The translations under genes were made by a program, and so were the position numbers. From assembly GCA_018350325.1 (NCBI GenBank), contig JAEVLN010000006.1, positions 3,300,693-3,364,692 of the forward strand: DNA of 64,000 nucleotides. Direction: 5' to 3'. The notes beneath the pieces were generated by a model. The model saw nothing but the letters and a program-made list of their open reading frames with translations. It searched no databases and was not told the DNA's origin. The stretch is from Globodera rostochiensis (lineage: Eukaryota; Nematoda; Chromadorea; Rhabditida; Heteroderidae). Positions 47,230-59,082 of the stretch are shown in pieces (positions within the stretch are counted from its first letter, which is position 1; the number at the start of each line of letters is the position of its first letter).

Positions 47230-48117
47230 TTGAATTATATTATAGTAGAATCTTAGGTTTTGTAATACGGTTTTTAATTTACGTACTAAAATGTATTTGT
47301 TTTGGTTTAAATAGTATTGTAAAGGTTCATGGTTATCTTATGTGGATGAATTGCGCAGCCAAAAATAGAAGAAAAAGGCCTTTATTTCGCGAAAAATAAC
47401 TTTTCCATTCAAAAGACGATGTGTTAGAAAAATTTGATTGGCCAACATTATTTACTATACGTTTATAATTTTTACATAAAAATAAATTTGCAATGGTAAT
47501 TACCTTCGATTTGTTCCTCTGATGACCTTTATTTATTTAAATTTGTCACAATATTTCTATCTATTTGACATAAAATGTAATTAAAATTTATGATAAATAA
47601 AGCATATACTAGTGTAGAACATAAAAGTGTGGTGAATGAATATAATAATGATAAAAATAGCGTGTTTAGATTGTTTATATTACTTGTATTATATTGAAGA
47701 AATATTCAATATGCTTATTCAAATTTAGTAAAAAATAATTAAAATTAATCTATTAATTAAAATTTAGCATATATTTAAAAAATAATTTTATATATAGGTA
47801 TATGATAATTATAATTAGAATTCAACGAAAATTAGGAAAGGGGTCTTTGTTGCGATAAATTTGCACATTCTGAAAGGTTTCGCCCCGACGGCATCGTTCC
47901 CCGCCTCCAATGCGTATAATATACCTTTAAGTAAATGTTTAAAGCATCCTATTAAAAACTTAAGAAAAGAGGAATATGAAGATCAAATAATTATTTATCT
48001 TTTTCTAAACTAAATAAAAATAACAATTATGTACACAATACTTATTATATAAAAAAATTTGCCTAATTTTAATTTAATTTGTTAGCCAAAATCATAAATT
48101 ATTTAAATTATTTGAAT
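47230..48117. other. Gene-free, AT-rich
   Basis: No gene seen. The part from about 47920 on is shared with about 52010-52170 (duplication). Confidence 0.45.
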
Positions 48118-48295
48118 TTACTTTTGTCCGCTGGACTTGTTAGCAAGTTCATAGTATATAAATCGTTTGCCGCCCTGTCCGAACTCGCCAACCGGCTTTA
48201 CACCTTGCAACGGCACTGGCCATTTTATCGGACGTCCCCAACAGAGCTCAACCTCCTGGATCATCAACGGCGTGTTCGGACTTGTTGAAACAAAT
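48118..48295 (-). CDS. Orphan exon, possible alternative 3' end of the neighbouring gene
   Basis: A frame that reads from an acceptor-like site (AACAG) at 48296 to a TAA at 48118 encodes 58 residues of ordinary composition (PNTPLMIQEVELCWGRPIKW, then GGKRFIYYELANKSS). It lies 140 bp past the stop of the gene ending at 48438 on the same strand. It may be an alternative last exon, the remains of a duplicated gene, or chance. Part of it is found again, decayed, near 52140-52165. Confidence 0.4.
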
Positions 48296-48437
48296 CTGTT
48301 TTTAGAAATTCATATTTTATAATAAAATACTCTATATTCATTCTGCCCAAAAATTATATAAATTTAAAAATTATAGCATAAAATATTGTTATATTTAAAA
48401 CATACAAAATTTTAGTATATATATTCTATTTAAAATA

Positions 48438-49053
48438 TTATGAACACTTTTTTCCCCACTCGATAAGTCCGTCTGGGGAAGTGCCGTCTTCACACTTGCA
48501 CACAATAGATTTATCCACGCCGAATGCCACCTTTCCGTAACAGATCAGCTTCGCAATGGCATTTGTGCCACGTTCCCATTTAGCAAATATTGGAAAAAAC
48601 AAAGGGTCACCCTAAATCTTTCGTCTTTCTTTGATCTGACAAACAATTTTCAGAAACTAGAACTATCTTTAAAAAAAATAAAAACCTGAACAAAGTGAGT
48701 GGCACCAAAATCACTGTTAGCATTTTCCTGTATTGTTTTCTCAGAATCCAACGTAGCAGCAATGTTTCGAACTTCAGTCAGCTGGAATAATATTAAAAAA
48801 TTTAATTTTGGTTCAAAATTTTAACCAATTTGGCATAACGTTCTCGTCTGTAACAGTCAAACGGGGTCATGTTTGTTGAGCCTTCCTGATCTGCTTTCAG
48901 CTCCGCCTTGACCACCTTGTCATATGGCATCCAACAAGCCATTTCAGCCATCAACTCACGCGGAATTTGTCTATTTAAAAAAAAAATTTAAAAATAGATT
49001 TTAAATCTTAAAATTTACTTTGGTTGCATCTTTAGCTTGTTTCTGTAGAGCAT
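48438..49053 (-). CDS. Small protein with C-terminal CKC motif, unrecognised
   Basis: Four exons can be read: a start exon near 49019-49053 (MLYRNKLKMQPK), about 48823-48972 (IPRELMAEMACWMPYDKVVK, DCYRRERYAKL), about 48687-48782 (LTEVRNIAATLDSEKTI, DFGATHFVQ) and 48438-48614 (FFPIFAKWERGTNAIAKLIC, then KCEDGTSPDG, ending KKCS). About 150 residues. No signal peptide is evident from this start. The three last Cys could form disulphides, and ending plus location hint at kinship with the 45.6-kb gene. Family unknown. Confidence 0.55.
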
Positions 49054-52000
49054 ATTTAAATTTTAGCTTATTAAATTAAAAAAATTAAATCAAAAAGAGA
49101 TAACTATTGGTATTTCAAGAAGGAAGAAAATTGAAAAAAAAGTTCCAATTTTAAACATTTTATTGGGTTTGCTTTTGCATTTTTAGCATTGGATAATGAT
49201 AAGAAAAAATTGAAATGTTCACATTTTGACTCTAATAAATCACGAGACCACTGAAATTTTAACGCTAAAACGCAATTTCACAATCATCTGATGCTGCATG
49301 TCATGTCATTCCAAATCTGACTGATTTGATAACGAATGAAGCAACCCGTGATAAAAAAGAGGCCAAAAATTCGTCATGATGGACATTCAATTTGGCGAAC
49401 TGATAAATAAGATAAAGGTTTTGCTCGAGAGTCTCGATTCACTAAAAATAACATTGTTCACTCTTTTTTGCAATTTTTAATGATTGAACAGAACAGAAAT
49501 GCAAAATTAAGTTTTAATAAACCATTTTAACAATAATTACATAAATCAGAATTTTTTAATTTCTTAAATGACATTTGCTATAAATTCGTGCTATTCTTGT
49601 TTTAAATCTTTAAAATAAAATAAACTAAATATGGGTCTTTCTTAAGACCAACCATTGATAAACTCATAAGTTACCCCAAGATTTACATGTGATAGCAACA
49701 CGAAAATTGTTGTTGGTGATAAGAAAAATAAATAGGTGAATTGGGTGTTAGCCAATTTCTTTTTATAAATATATTAACTATGTAATATTTTATTAAAAAA
49801 AGATACGGGCGTAAGGAGAGAGAGAGAACCTTACTGCTGGTGTAACCCCCAGTAGTACACCCCATAGAACATTTGCGTTAACAAAATGTTAAGGCGAGAG
49901 CAATTGATACAAAATTTAATTAAAAAATTGAATTTAATTTGAAAAAAAAATGAAAAACCCTTAGAACAGTAGCCAAAAGCGCTGCCGTCCTATATTGTAA
50001 TTAAAACATAATTAAATTAAATTAATAAAAAAAAATCAAATCCAATCAAATAAGAAAAGGAAAAAAATAATACTTTGAAAACTCCTAGGAACAGAAGCCC
50101 CCGGCAAAGTTAATCGCATTAATTAAATAAATAAAAAAATAAATTTAAATTAAGAAAATGTCTAACCCTAGGAATAGTACCCAAAAGAAAACCCCCTTAT
50201 ATTTTTAATCAATTATCCCTCATGGCTTTAGCCCCCCGCAGGCGTCTAGTTGTTAATCCATGAAAAATACATGTCAATGCTCTTTACCAAGTCTCCTCTC
50301 CATTCATCGTAGTCTCGAGCACAGAAAGACAAGAAAAACTAAATAACCAATGTAAAAAAAAATTTAAAATACAATAACAATTTTTTTTTTGAATTTCAGA
50401 ATAAATTTGATCACCCTTTTCAAGTACAGAAAGGCCAATAAAACTAAAAATTCATTTTATTTTTACTTGCGACAAAGGCAATTTTCCATATTTTGCAATG
50501 CCAATCAACCCAAAAATCAGGAATACCGGCTGAAAAATCAGAAAAAAATCAGGATTTATTTTTTAGGTGTTTAAATATATCAATTTAATGTTAAAATTTT
50601 TTTATTGCTAAGAAAATTGTGTAAAATTCGATAATTTTGCTGATTTTTGAATTTTCAGAAATCCAATTTCTTTTTGCGAATTCTGCTTTACTAGGGGGTG
50701 GCGGTCGGCGGTGCCGATAGGCGCCGCCGAGAAAATTTTGAATTTTGACTCAATTTTTAAGAAATTTGCAATCAAAATTTTAAAATTACGATACTTTTTT
50801 TTAGGAATGGGAGAGGTCCGCCGGCACCGCCAGAAAATTTTTTTACAGAAATCAAGTCTTTGTTAAAAATTAAACCAAAAAGTTCAGAAAAATATGAAAA
50901 TCTGGTAATCTTTGTTCAAAATTCAGAAAAATGTGTTGATTTTTTCAATTTTTTTGCGCCATTTTAATTTAAAAATATTCGAAAATTTATTTTAAAATTT
51001 ATTAATGGGGGAAACATATATGAGAAGAGGAAAAATGATAAATAAGTGCTCGCACCACGGCGGGTTTGAAACCAACAGATAATGTAAGTACTGAAAAGAC
51101 AACCACTAAGCCATCAATTACTTAAAGAATCTTGTAAAAAAGATTGGAAAATCACTCGATGATGCTATCTTTAGGGGTGTAAATTCAACCGGGCAACACC
51201 CAAAACTTTTGTACAAAAAAGGGCATGACCCAAACAAAATTTTTTTGGTTTTGGTTTCTTTTGGGTTTTGCCCAATTTGACCAAAACCAAAACCAAATTT
51301 TTGGTTTTTGGTTTTGGTCCGGACTCTAATTTAAACTAACACATTGTGGAAAGGCTGCAAAAAATAAAAAATAAATTAGTAATTGAAACTTTCCGAACTT
51401 CCAATCGATTGATCGTAAGGCAGATCGCCAAGCTTGGATATTGAAATTCGAACTTGGCATTGAAAACCATCGGCACATTGTATCTTTTTACACTAAATAT
51501 TATTATTTTTTAATTACCTATAATTTAAAAGTAAAAAATGCTATAAAATAACTAATAATAACTGAGCAAAACATTCTAATAAATATTCACTAAAATTTTT
51601 TTATAAAAAATTAAAAATAAGCATTTTGGAAAATCAAACTTTTCGAATTGTCTATTGCCGAGCTTGGCAACACTAACTCGGATACCAGGGATGGACAAAA
51701 TTTCGGGTCCGAAATTTCGGATTCCGGAAAATTTCGGGTTTTTTGGCCGTTTCGATTTTCGGAATAGAGCAAAATTTCGGATTTTGCACCTGTCATTAAG
51801 ATTAAAAATTCTATTACTATTCTTTAAATATTTAAATGGTGTTCAAAAAATTAAATTTTATTTATTATTTGCAATGATTATTCACGTTTATATAGCAGCT
51901 TTTCCGTTTCAAATTTTGTTTTAACAATTTTCTGATGGCTTTGGGGGTTTCGGATTTGATGGACTTCATTTGAAGGCGCCTTTTATAGGTAGCAATCAGC

Positions 52001-52339
52001 GTCACGGCACCGTTCCCATCTTTAAGTAAATGTTTAAAGCATCTTATTAAAAAATAAAAATAACAATTATGTACACAATACTTTTTATTAAAAAATATTT
52101 GACTAATTTTTTAATTTGTTAGCCAGATTCATAAATACACCTTGCAACGACACTGGCCATTTTACCGGAACACTTTTTTTGCAAGTTTTAAATACGTATG
52201 CAAAAAATATGCAACTTCAGATTATAATGATTTTTGAGGACCTTTTTATTCTTCAATAACTCACAACAATGTTGAAATTTTTTAAATTAACATCTATCGA
52301 TTATTAACCCGTTTAATCATTATTTTTTATCGTCTTAAG
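49054..52339. other. Gene-free repeat region
   Basis: Holds, in order: AT-rich DNA to 49.9 kb; three degenerate copies of a roughly 100-bp unit with core CCTAGGAACAG (near 49958, 50085 and 50166); a block at about 50410-50510 matching 45352-45420; hairpin modules at about 50706-50730 (A) and 50817-50840 (B, damaged); ACCAAAACC/GGTTTTGGT words at about 51205-51325; ATTTCGG words from a CAGGGATGG edge at 51686; and a block at about 51998-52170 matching about 47880-48235. No gene is supported. Confidence 0.55.
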
Positions 52340-55300
52340 TTATGCCACATTTTCTGGCTCCATTTTATCGACATCATCCTTATCATTTTGGTCCTAAATA
52401 AACGATAAATTAAGTCTTAAAATATATTTTAAAAGCAATAAATTGCAATCTTGATTATATGATAAAGCGCATAAATAAATTAAATTGAACAAAAGATTAT
52501 AAAAAGATATAAAAATTTATTAAAAGCCCACTTCAACACTTTGCTTTCCCACTTCACCGCATAGTGCGCGCAACTCTCCGTAACTAACATTATAATAATC
52601 CTTTTTAGCATCCAGCTTTAGGTAGGCATATCTGAGAATTAAAAGAATTTTAAAATATCAAATTTAAACAAAAAAAAGCCGAAAATTTACTCATCGCTGA
52701 CATTCTCCAACTGCAACGCAAGCTGCTGCCGGATTTGCGCAAATTCGAGTCGCAACCGAGGGTCGCCAGTCCAACATGAGCACATCACGCGATAACTAAA
52801 AGATGCTTCAAATTAAAAATATTTATAAATCAATTATATTTTATTGATTTAGCGATTTTGCAAATTTCAATTTTATTTAAAGATTTGGATTTTATGACAA
52901 ACAAATCATCAGGGCAATTGTCCGGCTGCGACATCCTTTTTCCGGACTCCAAAAATAGTAGCATGTCGTCCGGCTGCATTCCGGGATATGGTGTGCCCCC
53001 AAGCGTGATGATCTCAAACATCAGAACGCCAAAAGACCAGCTTTAAAGTCAAATAATGTTTGTAATGTGAAATTAAATCCTCACACATCCGAACTGGTGG
53101 TGAATTCGTAATGTCGAATTGCCTCGGGGGCCATCCTGCAGATTTGTAATTATATTACACGGGGCGGATCATCTCAGTGTCTACATTTCAATGCCAGCAA
53201 TTTAAACGCAACCAAATTAAACAAACAAAATATCATTTTGAAGGCTCTAAACGAAAAGTATCATTAAAAAAAATCGGGGGGGGGGGGGGGGGGGGTTCAT
53301 AGTTTATTAAATCACTTTTTCACGAATTCTCTATTGTTTAGCTTTTCCTTAATAATAGCTTTTAAAAGCTTAGAGCTTTCAAATGGCATCTTGTTTGTTG
53401 AATTTGGTTGAGTTTAAAAAAGGTTATAGACTTTTCAATTGCTGGCGCTGAAGTGTGAGCAATGAAGTGATTTTGCCGTAAATTAGAATATATATATAAA
53501 AAAAAACTATTATATGTATGTATTTGATAATCAAAGAAACAATTTGTATGCCATTTTTAATTTATATTTTTTAAAACCCACCATTTAATTGGCAAACGTC
53601 CACCACGGCTCTTATAGTTGTCACTATCTGCGTAAATAAATCGGCACAAGCCGAAATCCCCAATTTTTGCATAAGTTTTGTCCTGGACAAGAATGTTGCG
53701 AGCCGCCACATCTCGGTGGACAAATCCCTTTTGGCTCAGATATTCCTAAATTTTTTTAAATTGCCTAAATAAATTACCAGGGCTGGCACTTTTAGGTAAA
53801 AAAAATTGGAAAATAGGTACCTAAATAGGTGGGAAAAAATGCCAAAATAGGTACCAAATAGGTACAAAAACCTTGAAATAGGTAAGTAAAAAATTTTTAC
53901 CGAAAATTTTTAAACACCAAACAAAAAAATGCGATTTTAAATAAAGGCATATTTTGGGGTTTCGAGCATATTTTGGCATTTTTCATCAATTTCTGACTGT
54001 TTTTAAAAAATAATTCATATTTAACGGTAGCCTTTTAGTCATTTTCGAAAAATCAATAAAACTCGCATAAAAATAAGGAAAAAAAATGGCGGCGCTGAAA
54101 AGGCCGCGCCCAAATCGCGCTGGAACCGAAATGGTCAGAGTGATGAGTTGACCTGGCGCTTAAAACTACCGGAATTGCCATTTTTCGGTATTTTTGGTGC
54201 ATATTTTGGCCTTTTTTTTTTTGCCATTTTCAGCAAAATTATATTAAAAAAATTCCCAAAAACCTGAAAATAGGTAACAAAAAGGTCGAAATAGGTAGAA
54301 AAATAGGTACCTAGGTAATAGGTAGAAAAAAGCCGAAATAGGTAAAAATAGTTATTATAAAGCCCATTCTAGGAGCCTCAAATTGAGCTAAAAATGTGTT
54401 TTTTGTGCTTAACTCAGTGTTCCAAGTTCGCAGAAAAAATAGGTATTTAACTAAAAGTGCCAGCCCTGTAAATTACATTTTCAAATCATAATTTTAAACC
54501 AGGGCTCGCAGATGAAAATTCATTTGGCAGGCAAAAAAACCTCATTTGGGACCAAAAAACCTCATTTTGCTAAGATCATGTTTTTTTTTGCGCGCGGTTT
54601 TTCCAAATACTTTTTTTAGTAGGGGGGGGGGTCGGCGGTGCCGATAGGCGCCGCCGAGAAATTTTTCGCATTTTTTACTCGATTTGTTAACAGATTGCAA
54701 CTAAATTTGCAGAAGATGTGATGCTTTTTTGCTTTAAAAAAAATTGAAAATTTTTTATTAAGGAAATTCCCAGTTATTTCAAACCGGAACACGCTTTTTC
54801 ATTAAAAAAAGTACACAAAAAAATAGAAAAACACTACGCCAAATATTCAAAATTAATAGAAATTTTCGATTTTATTAGGGAAACTCGCAAAAAGCCTCAA
54901 AAACCTCATCAAACTCCAAAAAGCCACAAAATGAGGCTAAACCTCATTTTAAAAATTTAGCCTCATTGGACTATCAAAAAGCCACAAAATGAGGCTAAAA
55001 CCTCAGATCTGCGAGCCCTGTTTTAAACGCTGTTTGATTTGATAGCACTTAAAAAGTTTAAAATTAAACAAAAATGATTTATACAATTCATTTTCAATTA
55101 CCTATACTGATTGTTCAAAAAACACTTTAAAATTAAAAAAATTTAATATAAGTAAAAATTTGATTGTTCACCAATCCATAGCTGATCTGAACCGCAAACA
55201 CCAGCAGCTGCTTAACGGTCATGATCATTGCTCGGTCAAAATCAGTTTCACAATTCGGCTCGGTATACTTGACACCTGCTTCATTCAATTCCAGCATATA

Positions 55301-58300
55301 TTTGCATCGTGCCCGTAAGAATTGTAGTAAATCACTACAAATTTATTTATTTAAAAATATTTTATTTTTTTCTTTTTATCAATAATAATTTAGTTTTTTT
55401 ATATATATTTAATTTGATATATTTTTTTAATTATTTAAAATACTACCCATCACTGCAATATTCAACAACTAAACAATACGGCTCCGATTGTGTTACACAC
55501 GCCAGCATATTTACAAGGCGTTCATGGAAGCCCAATGATTTCATCAGTCCAATTTCACGCAAAAATTCACTTTTTGATACTTCATCGGCATATTCTAATT
55601 GAAAGAAAGAATGCCGAAAATATTTTATTTATCTTTATTTTCAATCATTTTCATTAAATTTGATTATATTTCGTTTTTTTAATTTACCGGGCAACATTTT
55701 AACGGCAACAAGCGAATTTTCGGCTCTCAGCAGTCCTAAACATTAAAATTTTTATATTCCTATTTAACATTAAAAAAATTAATAATTTTGACAATTGTGC
55801 ACGTATATTTAATTAATTAAGTAAAATATAATTTAAAAAAGCATTTCACCTATCGACAAAGGCTGTTTTCCATTTTGCAGTCCAACCAATTTTCCTAAAT
55901 ATACGGACCCAAATGCGCCTGAACCCAGCCGTTTGTCCTCGTAAATGATCAATTTTCGTCGTTCCAACTCCCATTGGTCTTCGCGACTATTTATTTAAAT
56001 TCTTTTTTTATTACGTTTTATTAACACAAAAAAAGTAAATTATTATACTTTCGAGCAGGAAAATCAGTGTAGCGCTGGTCACGGTTTCGGCGCATATTTT
56101 CCATATTAATCTGATTCTTTCGATTTTTGTCGCGTTGACGACAATACGCAAAAAATATTGTCACAATCAACAGCAATAATACTGCACACAGAATGCCAGA
56201 ACCGCCAACAATCCAAAGCATGTACTGTAATTTTAATTTATTGATTATTTATTTATTACGCCTATTTTGAACTAATATATTTTATTTTTAACAACTTATA
56301 GATATATATATATAAATCGAAATATATGAACAACAAATAAAAATCAATTTAAAATTTAGCATATGATTGACTCACATGTTCTCGTTCCTTCCCAGCATTT
56401 TCTTCGGATACATTTTTAACAGATTCACGGGGTTGCAAAAACAGTCGAAAAACTTGTGGTTTAAAAGATTTATTTGTTTCATTCACAGGGTAGCTTAAAT
56501 TATTTGGATCCCTCACAGCACAGAGCAAAACCTAAGAGTTGTTTAAAAATGATTATTTTTAATAAAAATAGATCCAACTCAAAAGTTGTTTAAAAATTAT
56601 TATATTTTATAAAAATAGATTCAAAAGTGTTTACCCCATAAAGCTTGTTCCTGACCAACCCATCTAGAACGATGGAATTTGCGTTTTTTATGCGCTAAAG
56701 AAAAATACTAATGAGATAATTTAAATAAAATTTAACTTTGCAACTTTTGTTCGTCGAAAAGTCAGCACAATTTGTTTGTTCACCAAGTATATCGATCATA
56801 TCCACAGTTTGGGACATTAATGCCCTCTGAATTATATTATTTATTTAAATTGCTATTTAGCTTATTTTTACATCGATATTCCGAAGTTCTTTTGCATTCC
56901 CAAATAATGCCACATAATACTCCGGGTGCATTTTCATAATTCGATTGTTTGGCGTAAATGTTAAATTAACGGCTATACGCTCCGTTTGGGCTGTCTCATT
57001 TATAATTTCCTAAAACAATTAAAACTAACTAAAAAACAACCAAAATTTAAATGAAGTAATTAAAATAAATAACATAATATCACCTCAATGACAGTAAAAT
57101 TAAAGTCACTAAATTGGCCACAAAGAGGCGCGCCTAAATTTGATTTTGTAGTCCTCCTGCAATCTGAACCGGCCACCGTATCACAATCTGAAAATATGGC
57201 GTTATGTTAAGAAATGTTGTAATAGAAAGTGCTAAATTTTACTCATTTCAAAAAACTGCAATTCATTTTGGCCCGGCGAGAAATGAAAGCTCGAACCGCA
57301 TCGATTGGAACGAACTTCTTCCACGGCATAAGCAAATTTGCATCGACGATACATCAAATCGGCTCCTAATTTAAATATTTTAATTTTTATTTTTGTTTTT
57401 GTTTGACCAAATTCTTACCAACAATTGTTTGTACAGTGTCATCACGTGTGCCACGATGCTAAAAATTTTTTTGTGTTAAAAACCTTAAATTTTTCACACA
57501 AATTCGGGTGCTGGTAAAGGCTGCTCCAGATTTGGTGTATTACAACCAACTAAATGAAACAGTGGAGCAACTTCGAGGTCCTCAATGCCCATTGGCCATT
57601 CTAAATGCAAATTAGGTACTTACATATAAAAAAATTGTACTAATTGTTTTTTTAAAAAAACGTATATAGAACAAACAACAGACCAGCATTCATGATGAAC
57701 CTCAATTCAATATCAAGGGTCGCATTTGCAATATAATCCTCGAAATTAAACGGGGTGCTCTTAAAAATATTAAAATATAAAGATTTACTATTTTATGATA
57801 ATTTTTATATTAATGCTAAATTAATCCATATCTATTACATTGAATTTGACGTGAACCAGTTCCATTTTTCCTGCAATTTGTGGCCCTTCAGAGTCCAATT
57901 GGACTTTTTTTGACCATTGGCTAAGCTCATGTTTGGCACTTGCTGAAGCAACTTTAATGGAAATTGGGCCACAAATACTTTCTATTAATGCCGGGGTCAT
58001 GCCGTCAATGGAATGTTCAGAAGTGAACTAAAATAATTATCTTTACTTTTTAATTAAATAAATTTAAAAAAAAAGTATCAAATATACAATTTGTGTTATT
58101 TGGTGATTCGGCACTTCAGTTTCTATTTGCAGCAGGTAAATTTTTGTTGGTTCACCATTCGGAGCAGAAGTTTGATGCCAACTCACATCAATAGTCGTAT
58201 TCTCGTTATAAATCATCTAATTTTTAATTACTTTTTAATATTATTGTTTTACAGTAACTTTTTTATATATTTTCAAAATTTCCTTTACCTCGACATCATT

Positions 58301-58763
58301 TGGAGCTTGGAGTTTTGGATGATGACCTTTATTCTCGTCAGATTGATCTTCGGATGGTCCAAGGTCTTTGCAGCGTTTCCAACAATCGTTATTACTTCCC
58401 TTAAAATAACATTTATTACATTTTACCAAAATATTATTCATAAAATTTCCATGTAAAGTTAGTTTACAAAATAAAGGATAAAAATATTACTCGATAATTA
58501 CAATAAATTCAAAGAAAAAAACAAACGCATAAATCCGGCTGCCCGTACAGCCTGCATTTTGTTTGGCACTCTGTCAATGCCCTTGGCAATAATCTTTGAT
58601 CATTTTGAGTGAATCTTTGCGATTCGTCAAAGCATTTGGCGACACAACGCGACAAACAATTTAAATAAAAATTTGGAAAATTGTGAGGAGGATGTGCACT
58701 GATAAAATTGCATAGAATGTAAAAGAATAGTAAAAAGAGGTAGGCATGCTTATTGTTAAGCAT
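52340..58763 (-). CDS. Receptor tyrosine kinase
   Basis: The chain runs from ATG 58763 to TAA 52340 with about 20 exons. A signal peptide (KHAYLFLLFFYILCNFISA) is followed by a Cys-rich head (LNCLSRCVAKC, CQTKCRL, DCWKRC), a fibronectin-III-like stretch (TTIDVSW, 58.2-57.8 kb) and about 300 further extracellular residues. A single helix follows (GILCAVLLLLIVTIFFAY, about 56.18 kb) with a basic stop-transfer. The kinase is complete: LGSGAFGSVYLG (about 55.91 kb), VAVKML (about 55.70 kb), FVHRDVAARN (about 53.71 kb), GDFGLC (about 53.66 kb), RLPIKWMAPEA (about 53.59 and 53.13 kb) and MFEIITLGGTPYPGM (about 53.0 kb). Activation-loop tyrosines are YADSDNY. The Cys-rich plus FNIII head resembles that of Ros/Sevenless receptors, but the ectodomain is much shorter; the kinase also resembles FGFR/VEGFR types. 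Ortholog not assigned. One intron (about 53.75-55.15 kb) holds two complete MITEs. Confidence 0.9.
53276..53297. repeat. Run of 22 G in a kinase intron
   Basis: An uninterrupted G tract in AT-rich DNA; length may be inexact because such tracts are error-prone in sequencing. Confidence 0.8.
53778..54468. mobile_element. hAT-type MITE with perfect 8-bp target duplication (TAAATTAC)
   Basis: Perfect inverted ends CAGGGCTGGCACTTTTAG and CTAAAAGTGCCAGCCCTG bound 691 bp. TAAATTAC is at 53770-53777 and 54469-54476. Inside, AAATAGGTACC-type words fill both halves. No coding capacity. It sits in an intron of the receptor tyrosine kinase, and the flanking exons still join in frame. Confidence 0.96.
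54500..55020. mobile_element. hAT-type MITE with perfect 8-bp target duplication (TTTTAAAC) and hairpin module
   Basis: Inverted ends CAGGGCTCGCAGAT and ATCTGCGAGCCCTG bound 521 bp. TTTTAAAC is at 54492-54499 and 55021-55028. CCTCATTT/AATGAGG words lie near both ends, and a type-A hairpin module is at 54633-54656. It lies only 31 bp from the previous MITE, in the same intron. Confidence 0.96.
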
Positions 58764-58840
58764 AATTTAATTTACCTTAATAAAGCGTCTCTATAAAAAA
58801 ATATTTTTTAAATGTTTTTACATTTAAGAGATTTATAAAC

Positions 58841-59074
58841 CAGGGTTGCCAACAAAAATTTTGTGAAATAAAGACAGTTAAGGTTAAAAAAAGATTCTGG
58901 CAAAAATGCGTTGAAAATTAACAAATTTGGCTATCTGTCTAAAGATTATTCAAAATTTAAAGAAGAATTCTTCATAAAACTACAGAAATCTCAAATAAAG
59001 GACAAAAAAGGACGTGCGCCCCAAATAAAGGACGAATATTTAAAAAAAGGATATTTCAAATTTTGGCAACCCTG
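58841..59074. mobile_element. Short hAT-type MITE upstream of the kinase gene
   Basis: Ends CAGGGTTGCCAA and TTGGCAACCCTG bound 234 bp, flanked by TTATAAAC (58833-58840) and TGATAAAC (59075-59082), a 7/8 target duplication. Inside are ATAAAGGAC words. It lies about 80 bp upstream of the kinase start codon, so it may touch the promoter. Confidence 0.88.
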
Positions 59075-59082
59075 TGATAAAC

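Noticed and set aside
49800..49870. Possible spliced-leader or 5S RNA gene near the GAGAGAGAG run
   Set aside because: I saw no nematode spliced-leader core and no 5S-like promoter pattern in this stretch.
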